Shown here piece after piece: positions 55,984 to 64,000 of a stretch of DNA of 64,000 bases. The stretch is from Panonychus citri. Its lineage: Eukaryota > Arthropoda > Arachnida > Trombidiformes > Tetranychidae. A program made the position numbers and the translations under genes. Each line of letters starts with the position of its first letter. Position 1 is the stretch's first letter. The notes beneath the pieces were generated by a model. That model did not search any database. It was not told where the DNA came from and saw nothing but the letters and a program-made list of their open reading frames with translations. The stretch is from the NCBI RefSeq assembly GCF_014898815.1, contig NW_026515408.1, positions 1 through 64,000 on the forward strand, given 5' to 3'.

Positions 55984-56414
55984 TGTGAGTTGACAAATCT
56001 CAAGTTGCGATGCTTTGGTTGAAGGGCCTAAGAACATCTCCAGGACCTAAGCATATGATAAACGATCTCTCTCAATCACCTTAAGTAGCCAATAGAGATG
56101 CTCCATAACGACTTTAAATCGATCTTAATCTATTTTAAACAAAGATGGAGAGAAAACAGGAAAACTTGAGGAAGATGAATAATCTGCTCTACTTTTTTCT
56201 TTTTTCTTTTGTTTTCTTTGTCTGTGATGATCGATTCTTTCACGGGAGTTAACGATCAATTTACTCGAATCGACCTTTCACAAACCCAATCATATTTTGC
56301 GTTTGAAGAGGAAACCTAGTGGCCACCATTTTCTTTTCTCCGTTTGAGTATAAAAGAAAAAGTCTTTTCTGTAGTTTGTTAGTTTCTTATAAGACAAAAT
56401 TAAAGTGTTTCAAG
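55984..56414 (+). promoter_or_regulatory. Upstream and core promoter region of the 56415 BTB gene
   Basis: Nearly identical to 9660-10078 (for example gagttgacaaatctcaagtt, ggttgaagggcctaagaaca). The core module is CCTAGTGGCCACCATTTTC (56315 onward) and TATAAAAG (56349-56356). It marks recent duplication of promoter plus gene. Confidence 0.75.
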
Positions 56415-58071
56415 ATGGCCGAGCAACAATGGACATTGTTAGATACAAAAGTGACAATTGTGAACCGAACAAAATCTTATGAAATATTTAAACAAAAGTT
56501 ATCATCGATTCCTTACTTTGTGAAACTATTTTCAGATCCTAATTTTGATTTGATCAAAATAGAACTTGATCTCGATGAAAGCTCATTCGATAATATTGTT
56601 GATTTTATTCACAAAGATCATCTATCATTTTCCCTGGAAAATGCGTTATCAATGATGGAAACCGCTGATTACCTTGGAATGGAGGAAATTAAACTTAAGT
56701 ATTATGATTTCTTTCTATCAAATTTCAACATCGAAGTATTGGAAGACTATTTAGTCTTTTATGAGAAACGTAATTTGCCCAGAATGTTTGATGAAGAAAA
56801 GCTCAATTCTTTCATTGGAAAATATTTTCTTCCAATTTCCAACACAAGAGCATTTCTAAAATTTTCCGTTTCTCTATTAGAACGCATATTGAAACTGAAA
56901 TTAGTTGTTTCTTATGAGTATCAAATAGTTGAAGCTATTGATCGATGGATTAAATTCAATGAAAAAGATAGAAATCAATATGTGCCTCGACTTATTAAAT
57001 TTGTCAATTTTTGCCATTTGCATAAACAACAAATGAAAAATGTCGCTAGCATACTAGAAAATGCTGGGTTTTGTATTTATACTTTGCAGTTGAATGTACA
57101 TTCTTTCCACGCCTGTCATCCAAAATCGTGTCAATCAGACTGTGAAAGTACTCGACATTATTATTACAAATCGTTGGTCGCAATCTATGAATTGGATGAA
57201 GATACAATTGAAATTCGACGGATGACAGAATCGAAACATTGGACAATTTATGGTCAATTCACTCGAGATGAAACTATTTCTTCTTCTTTGATTGAGGCTC
57301 ATCACATTTTCGATATAATCTATGATTCTGGAAGAAAAGGTATTCGAGTTGATTGGAACACAAATAAATTCAAATACTTGAAAATGTTTGGTGAAGAAAA
57401 TTCTTATTATGATCAAATTCAAAAATATATCACTCATGATATCAAGCCTCCCAATCTGTAAGTTAAACTGACTCTTTATAATAATATAATCTAAATATCT
57501 TCTTTACTTTATCATCTTAAGGATTCGTGGAGTGATCACAGATTCGAAAATGGCTCACACGTATGGACATTCCTTGAGCCCGACGCGATTAGAATCTATT
57601 TCTCTGCATGATCACTTTGAGGGAATTTGCTACGGTAATGAGCTTCCTGGTGCTTCTCATTATTATGCACCCTCCACCTATCCAGTTCCGGAAAAATCTG
57701 GCATCAAACAGTATTATCTTCCGTATCTCGATTATAAGCAATTTTCCTCTTGCCCGTTCAAAGGACCGACTGAAACTCTTGCATGTTTTGATAAACTTTA
57801 TACCAATACCCACAATTATCATGTAAAGTATGTGTACCTTTTAACTAAAAATGGATTCAGTTTTAGTTGTGGTCAACAACGTGAAGGTAAAAAACTTGAT
57901 TACTCGTCCCTGAAAAGTTTCATCGGAAGCGACTCTCTTGATCATATCGAGATGATTTCTCATAACAATTCAGTTCTAGTTTGTAACAAGGAAACCAAAA
58001 CCATTTGTTCTTATAACGGTGATACTGATCATTGGAAAATATTTTTGAAAATTGAATCCCCGGAAAGATGA
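56415..58071 (+). CDS. BTB-BACK domain protein, near-intact, shortened C-terminus (copy 10)
   Basis: Exon 1 56415-57457, exon 2 from 57522, phase-2 intron of 64 bp (GTAAGT/TTAAG). The MAEQQWTLLDTKV start matches copy 1, although the frame is open upstream. BTB, BACK-like KLNSFIGKYFLP, C-x4-C (CHPKSCQSDC) and FTRDETISSSLIEA are present. Exon 2 has RLESISLHDHFEGICYG, YLDYKQFSSC and FIGSDSLDHIEMISH. One base of the A run after the ESPE codons is missing at about 58067, so it ends ESPER at 58071 and loses the last ~13 residues (MIAFASINLPIDSE-like sequence lies just beyond). May still be functional. Confidence 0.8.
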
Positions 58072-58658
58072 TTGCATTTGCATCCATCAATTTACCGATT
58101 GATTCGGAATAATAATAATCAACTATTTATAATCGCCAATTTTTGGTACATTTCTGTTAATCAGGCCAATTTTTCAACATTTTTGACACATCAACTGTAT
58201 AACACAGCCAAAGATACAAATTGGTTGCATATTGGATTTATTAAAATTTAAAGTTTTGATGTTTAATTGCTTAATCTCTTAATCTCCTCAAAAATTCATT
58301 CCTGTCTTATTAAACTAAGAGACAGAAATCAATAAGCCACCAATGGTCAAGAATGAATAACCAAGATTAGATAAGTTCAGCTGAACACTAAACTTTGTGA
58401 AGAAATTTGAAAGAAACTACAATAGATCAAATTGTATATCATTTACGACGAATTGAACTCAAATCGTAATTCGGACTATTTTTATACTCAATTTTTCGTT
58501 ACCAATATGTTTCATAAGAGCGAAAGAAAGTTAATTCCTCTTTTCTCTTTGTTTTTTCTTGTCTTGATGATCGATTCTTACACAGAAGTGACCGATCAAT
58601 TTATTCGGATCGGCCAAATATAAGATTTGACTTTGTGAGCTTCGGTTTGAAAAGGAAA
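58072..58658. other. Intergenic with a small 61161-family relic
   Basis: 58425-58490 (tatcatttacgacgaattga, then actcaaatcg) matches the IIYEELNSN codons of the 61161 gene. The rest is AT-rich upstream DNA of the next BTB copy. Confidence 0.6.
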
Positions 58659-58705
58659 CCTAGTGGTAACCATTTTCTTTTTGTTTTGTAAGGATCTTAT
58701 AAAGG
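58659..58705 (+). promoter_or_regulatory. Core promoter module of copy 11
   Basis: CCTAGTGGTAACCATTTTC followed by TATAAAGG (58698-58705), 62 bp before the ATG at 58767. Confidence 0.65.
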
Positions 58706-58766
58706 CAATTTTTCATGTCAATTGTTTGTTAGCTTCTTATAAGTGATACTTAAAGTGGTGGTCAAG

Positions 58767-60507
58767 ATGGAGGAAGAACAATGGACATTTCTTGATACGA
58801 AAGTTACAATTGTGAACCGAAAAAAATCTTATCAAATTCCAAAACAAAAGTTATCATCGATTCCTTACTTTGTGAAACTTTTTTCCGATTCTAATTGTGA
58901 CACAACCAAAATAGAACTTGATCTCGATGGAAACTCATTTGATAATATTGTTGATTTTATTCAATATAACCGTCTATCTCTTTCCATGGAAAGTGCATTA
59001 AAAATGATGGAACTTGCTAATTATCTTGGAATGGATGAAATTCAACAAAAATATCATGATTTTTTCCGCTCACATTTCAATATCGGAATATTGAGAGTAT
59101 TGATAGATATTGACAACTTTTATGATGAACATAATTTGCCCAGAATGTTTGATGAAGAAAAGCTCAATTCTTTCATTGGAAAATATTTTCTTCCTATTTC
59201 CAACACAAGAGCGTTTCTAAAATTTTCCGTTTCTCTATTAGAACGCATATTGAAACTAAAATTAGTTGTTTCTTATGAGTATCAAATAGTTGAAGCTATT
59301 GACCGATGGATTATATTCAATGAAAAAGATCGAAAACAACATCTACCTCGCCTCATTAAATTCGTTAATCTTTGTCATCTAAAAAACAGTGAGCTGGAAA
59401 TTGTAAGCGCAAAGCTCAAAAATTCTGTAATCGATATTCAGCGCTTGCTGCGAATGAATTCTTTCCATACTTGCCATCCAGAATTCTGCCAACCCGATCG
59501 TGAAAAAAACCCACATTATAACAAGTCGTTGATCGCAATCTTTGAATTGGATGAAGATACAATTGAAATTCGATGTTTATCCAAATCAAACCTTTTGACA
59601 ACATATGATATATTCACTCAGGATGAGACTATCTCTTCTTCTTTGATTGAGGCTGATCATATTGTCGATATAATCTATGATTCAGGAAGAAAAGGTATTC
59701 GAGTTGATTGGAACACAAAGAAATTCAAATATCTTAAAATGTTTGGTGATGACAATTCGTATTATGGTCAAGTCCACAAATATATCACTCATGATATTTG
59801 TAACACCAAGTGAGTATTTCTAAATCACTTTAATGATAAATTATAAATGTGATGTAAATTTTACGAATCTTTTTCCCTCCGATAGCAATTCTGCGATTAT
59901 CAAAAATTCGAAAATACGAATCAAATGCGAACCTCCTTTATTGAACTTGCAACGTGTGGAATCTATTTCTCTGGGTGATCACTTAAGAGGAATTTTCGAT
60001 GTTAAGGAACCTTCTCGTTGTTCTCGTAATTCTTCTCGGCATTCTAATCGTGAAACTGGACCGATGTCACAGGAGATGAATACTCGCCAAGCTCCTGCTA
60101 AAGCGGTCGATAAATCCTATCTATTTATCCCACGTCTTGATTATCGACGCTTGTCTTCTTGCACGTTCCAAGGACTGACTGAAACTCGTTCATGTTTACA
60201 TCCCAATGGCCACTCGAATCCTGTGATGTACATTTTGACACAACATGATTTTAGTTTTTATTTTGATCGACAATTTGAAAGTAAAACACTTGATTATACG
60301 TTTCTGAAAAGTTTCATCGGAAGCGATTCTCTTGATCATATCGAGCTGATTTCTCATAACAATTCAATTCTTATCTGTAACAAGGAAACCAAAACCATTT
60401 ATTCTTATATTGGTGCTACTGATGATTGGCAAATCATTTCTAAAATTGAATCTTATGAAAAGATGATCACAATTGCATCCATCAATTTACCGATTGATTC
60501 GGAATAA
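58767..60507 (+). CDS. BTB-BACK domain protein, intact (copy 11)
   Basis: Exon 1 58767-59809, exon 2 59886-60507, 76-bp intron (GTGAGT/CGATAG, phase 2), 554 aa. Start MEEEQWTFLDTKV in the usual CAAG-ATGG context. BTB 12-105, BACK-like with a slightly longer linker (LRVLIDIDNFYDEHN), CHPEFCQPD, then FTQDETISSSLIEA and YDSGRKGIRVDW. Exon 2: RVESISLGDHLRGIFD, RLDYRRLSSC, FIGSDSLDHIELISH and an INLPIDSE end. No lesion. It forms a tandem with copy 10 and shares long identical stretches in the BACK region (RAFLKFSVSLLERILKLKL), suggesting gene conversion or recent duplication. Confidence 0.9.
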
Positions 60508-61160
60508 TAACTGATTGTCCGAAACATTGATGGTCAACAATTTAAAACAAGGAAAATTTGATGGACTTTTACCAATCAACGTGAAAATTTATCATTCATT
60601 AATAAAATCAACGAATTCGTTAACAATTAAAAGTCATAAACGGTACCCATCTTTTTATTAACAATGGAAATGATTAGAAACTAATTGGAAGATTTATCAA
60701 CCTTTAATTAGCAAGTATTTGACTAATTTTTACACATCAATTACCAACTTATCATTAATCTTTATCATTTTCATATTTATTAATATAATATTTTAAAAAC
60801 TTGTCGAAATGATATTAATAAAAATAATTCAATTCTCAACTAAAATTACGTCAATTCAAATTAACCGCATTAGTTTGCAATCTCATTTAATATTTTGTTT
60901 TGATTATGTTTAAACGTATTTTGATTTGAACATTAAATCTGATGAAATTAAATGAATCAATATTATTGGATTAGTTGATTGATTGAACCATTAATATATT
61001 ATCCTGAAATTTGGGTTCATTTCAACCGTGATTGTTGGAAGAGTAATTAATTATTTTCTATTTCAGGTCAGTTTTATAACCTTTTAATTCACGTTAAATC
61101 GCAACGGATTTCACCTACTTCTTTGTGTATTGATTGTACTAATCAATTGATTAATGCCCA
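60508..61160. other. Intergenic, nothing recognised
   Basis: AT-rich spacer between copy 11 and the 61161 gene; no motif shared with the BTB promoter module. Confidence 0.5.
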
Positions 61161-63284
61161 ATGGATAATCCATTTAAGGTACCGACGACATTTTTTGCTT
61201 GGACCAGTTATTCAAATCTTCCTGGATTGTTTCAAGTTATCAACGATGCTGAATGTTATCGTGATAAATTGCTGATGGAAAGTGAAGTAATTAAAAAATC
61301 ATTGGATCAGCTCAATTCTAAGGATCTAATTGTTGTCCAAAGGAAGGTTGATGTTTCCATGAAAAAGATTGAAATAATTGATGAGGCTTTGAATTCGTTG
61401 AATGTGCTACAAAAGTATATCGAAGAAGCTTCTGGACTTTTTGATCTGCTAGTCCAATGTCCGAACTATCAGATGATTAATTCGGAACTTTTTAGATTAC
61501 ATGTCTTTTCGATTAGTTTTACTGACTTTATCAACATATTGTTATCTTTTATTGAGCGATTTCTAAAATTTTGTGAAACCCAATTGGATCTATTGGATTC
61601 TGGTTACAAATCTCCTCACGATTTCTCCTCGATTATTGATAAACTATTGAAATCTTTGGAAAAAAATTCTAACCCTGATTCTCAAACCCAAGTGTCCTCA
61701 TTACTTAAACTCGTCCAGAGTGAATTACAATTCATCAAACAATCAAAAGATATGAATGAAGGACAATTAACCCTAATCAAAATCTATTATGATAAACTTA
61801 ATCTTCTGAACGCTGAATTATCATCGGTTGACAAGGAAACAGAAAATAAACCAAAGCAAAAAGCAAAGAAATTACGAGATATCGTAAATGGAACTCGATT
61901 AATTATCAAAGAAACTTTTGAATTAATCGTTGCTCTCAAAACAGTCGAATGGATTAACGAAAGTGACGAAATATTTGTAACAATTAACGAGAAAGGAGTT
62001 GATTCTTTTGGTGATGTTATCGATTACATGGAAGCGAGTAAAAAGAACTGGATTGAGTATAAAACGGTCAATGAAACAGACAAAGTTTGTAGACTTGCGA
62101 CTTTGAGAAGATACAATATTTACATTAAACAAATGAAGAAATTATCATCAATGAAATCAGAACTCGGGTCAAAATGGATACTTTTAGGAATCAAAAATAT
62201 CACATCGAAATTTTATCAAATCCGCAAATCGTCATCAAAAATTTCAAACAGCGCTTATTATTTAACTTATAAACTGTTACCTGCACCATCAGTTGATGTT
62301 CCTATTGGATTCATCAGAGATGATATCATCTATGAAGAATTGAACTCAAATCCTAATCAGCATCTTCTTATTGTTTTAGTTCATCTTATTAAATATCTTC
62401 ATTATCTTAATGGTTCAACTTGGAGCACCTTCCAAGACAGAAAACCCAGAAAAGTTTGTGACGATTTCGTTGAGATGATCGATGTTATTAAAGCCGCAGT
62501 AGATTCTGATTTGGAGGATAAAGAATTACAATCAATATCTTCCGACTTGGCTGATCGTTTATGTCTGGCTAAGATCAAAATATCAAATGATCGAGATGCA
62601 TTAGAATATCGACTTTTCCGTTACAAACCAAGAAAACCTCATAAATTTGTTGAATTACAAAAAATATTAAATCGTAATCATCACAATAAACGCTACCATG
62701 TAATGAATTATATCGAGAATAATTTAGACGAGATGATCAATGGATTCAATCGTAAAGTCACTAATCGTGGGCAAATGATGATCATGAAAAGTGGCATGGA
62801 AATGATGAAAAGATCATTAAGAACTTTACAACTTATGCGATCTGAAGCTTATTGGAACGAGGGACAGTATCTTGGTGATTATCTGGTTAATCAATCTGCG
62901 AATGAGTTTTGCTATGTTGTCGAAACTCTTGGCACTTTGTTGGACAATTTTCGACCCAATAGACGAACTCCTTTTAGCTTTAGTGCCGATGGAAAATTCA
63001 CCAAACAAATTAACGAGATTGGACTTGGAATGAAAAAAGATTTCGAGATGGAGATTAACTCACAAATAGAGAAATTAAAAGCTTCGATCAAAGAAAACGA
63101 AGAGAATTTAGAATCGACAAAAGAGGAAAAGATACAATTACGATATTTAACATCGATAGTCAAACGAAGTAAATTGATTCCAATCAAAGAGATCGAATTG
63201 AGTGAAAAAGACGAAATTGAAATATTAAGAGAGATAATTGAAGAGTATGAATACACTTTGATTCTTTATGGACCAATTAAGTAA
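61161..63284 (+). CDS. Unknown helical protein, full-length member of a locally dispersed family
   Basis: 707 aa, single open exon, start ATG 61161 (an out-of-frame ATG lies 8 bases upstream). No known domain recognised. Predominantly charged and helical; the C-terminal ~60 residues (EINSQIEKLKASIKENEEN and following) have heptad character and look like a coiled coil. Features such as ECYRDKLLMESEVIKKSLD, APSVDVPIGFIRDDIIYEEL and RKPRKVCDDFVEMID recur in the next gene or in at least nine relics across the window. No signal peptide or membrane segment. Function unknown; a lineage-specific family is likely. Confidence 0.85.
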   Translation: MDNPFKVPTTFFAWTSYSNLPGLFQVINDAECYRDKLLMESEVIKKSLDQLNSKDLIVVQRKVDVSMKKIEIIDEALNSLNVLQKYIEEASGLFDLLVQCPNYQMINSELFRLHVFSISFTDFINILLSFIERFLKFCETQLDLLDSGYKSPHDFSSIIDKLLKSLEKNSNPDSQTQVSSLLKLVQSELQFIKQSKDMNEGQLTLIKIYYDKLNLLNAELSSVDKETENKPKQKAKKLRDIVNGTRLIIKETFELIVALKTVEWINESDEIFVTINEKGVDSFGDVIDYMEASKKNWIEYKTVNETDKVCRLATLRRYNIYIKQMKKLSSMKSELGSKWILLGIKNITSKFYQIRKSSSKISNSAYYLTYKLLPAPSVDVPIGFIRDDIIYEELNSNPNQHLLIVLVHLIKYLHYLNGSTWSTFQDRKPRKVCDDFVEMIDVIKAAVDSDLEDKELQSISSDLADRLCLAKIKISNDRDALEYRLFRYKPRKPHKFVELQKILNRNHHNKRYHVMNYIENNLDEMINGFNRKVTNRGQMMIMKSGMEMMKRSLRTLQLMRSEAYWNEGQYLGDYLVNQSANEFCYVVETLGTLLDNFRPNRRTPFSFSADGKFTKQINEIGLGMKKDFEMEINSQIEKLKASIKENEENLESTKEEKIQLRYLTSIVKRSKLIPIKEIELSEKDEIEILREIIEEYEYTLILYGPIK

Positions 63285-63693
63285 TTTCTTACTTGTTTTT
63301 TTTAAATATTAAATTTCAAATCTAATCTAACTAAAAGTTCAAATCTACCGCGTTAACTTCCAATCTCAAAAAGTTATCATTTTGTTTGTTTACATTTTGA
63401 ATATCAGCAGCTGATAATCAGCTTCATTCAAGTTGAATGATTCAATTCAATGGAAAGTTATCAATGATAACTTATCATTGATTAGTTAATTGCAAAGACT
63501 AGAAATACTCCTTACTTTTTGGTTTATTGTTTCAATTATTTTCATCATTTTCGTACTTGTGCTTTTCTAATCCAAATTGATCGCTTAAAGAGTAATTTGA
63601 GCCTGGGTGAGTTATTGATGAAATAACTTATTGGATTTTGATCTCTATCATTTTTTTTTTTCTTGATAATCGATTCAATTTGATTAGAAGCCA
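63285..63693. other. Intergenic between two family members
   Basis: AT-rich, contains the inverted pair agttatcaatgataactt near 63460. No gene seen. Confidence 0.5.
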
Positions 63694-64000
63694 ATGGATT
63701 GTTTATTGCAAATACCTGAATCACTTTCAAAAGTGAATGATTATCCAAATCTTCTTATACTACTTCAGACTGTAATCAAAAATATTGAATTTTATCGTGA
63801 TAAACTGTTGGATAAAAGTAACGAATTAACAATATCTTTGGATCATTTGGCTTTTGATGGAGATTTAACTTCTATTACAAGGGAAATTGATGTTATCAAA
63901 GGAAAAGTTACAATTGTGGACAAAACTTTATCTTCATTATCTGTTTTGCGAAAGTATTCGGAAGAAGCATCAGATCTTCATGAATCTATGCTTCAACGTC
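63694..64000 (+). CDS. Second member of the 61161 family, cut by window end
   Basis: Open from ATG 63694 to the window end (102 codons). It begins MDCLLQIPESLSKVNDYPNL and has EFYRDKLLDKSNELTISLDHL, VDKTLSSLSVLRKYSEEASDL. These align with ECYRDKLL and EALNSLNVLQKYIEEASGL of the preceding gene. Tandem duplicate; the 3' part is outside the window. Confidence 0.85.
   Translation, partial: MDCLLQIPESLSKVNDYPNLLILLQTVIKNIEFYRDKLLDKSNELTISLDHLAFDGDLTSITREIDVIKGKVTIVDKTLSSLSVLRKYSEEASDLHESMLQR

Noticed and set aside
1..64000. tRNA or rRNA genes and CRISPR arrays
   Set aside because: No A/B box pairs with a cloverleaf, no rRNA-like stretch and no spaced direct repeats were seen; the repeats present are microsatellites, MITEs and segmental duplications.

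Overview
The window looks like nuclear DNA of a small-genome arthropod, most plausibly an acariform mite such as a spider mite (Tetranychus). This rests on AT-rich DNA, very short spliceosomal introns (about 60-90 bp with GTRAGT donors), an ABCG transporter, an expanded BTB-BACK family and varied eukaryotic transposons. No species-specific marker was seen, so the taxon is inference.

Layout. 1-2393 is a decayed MULE-type DNA transposon (minus strand) with a PIF/Harbinger-like MITE in one intron. 3170-4571 (minus) is a broken gene joining two CCHC knuckles to a DEDDh exonuclease. 4820-9205 (minus) is a decayed Ty3/Gypsy retrotransposon with a pogo-like MITE inside its integrase. From 9.4 to 60.5 kb lies an array of ten BTB-BACK genes or pseudogenes plus one exon fragment. 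All share one plan: exon 1 = BTB+BACK, a phase-2 intron, exon 2 = a family-specific domain. Copies at 10079, 34833, 43756 and 58767 are open throughout and the 56415 copy nearly so. Those at 13403, 25246, 30509, 38990 and 46048 are broken. A core promoter module (CCTAGTGG block, CT-rich stretch, TATAAAAG) precedes several copies. Interspersed are ABCG relics, relics of a second unknown family whose full-length member lies at 61161-63284, MITEs and hAT relics. An ABCG gene with two single-base frameshifts (50859-54014) and an apparently intact NAD(P)-binding reductase (54802-55630) follow. The window ends inside a second member of the 61161 family.

The most remarkable object is an ~8.16 kb non-LTR retrotransposon at about 16969-25130. 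It carries ten consecutive sense-strand ORFs rather than the usual one or two: three gag-like proteins each with three zinc knuckles, a knuckle-less gag-like set split into three short ORFs, three unrecognised proteins, and an APE endonuclease/reverse transcriptase. Five of the six closest ORF junctions are physical stop/start overlaps (ATGA, ATGA, ATGAATAA, TAATG) or near contact (TGATAATG), resembling the UAAUG translational coupling known from the R1-clade element SART1, but in series. The element has a structured GC-richer leader and three consecutive hairpins at its 3' end with no poly(A). It sits between the promoter and the start codon of a BTB gene that was separately split by a 2.0 kb hAT transposon with an exact 8-bp target duplication.

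The array therefore shows fast gene birth and death driven by segmental duplication, small indels and nested transposons. BTB-BACK proteins generally serve as Cullin-3 adaptors, but the substrates of this family cannot be read from the sequence.
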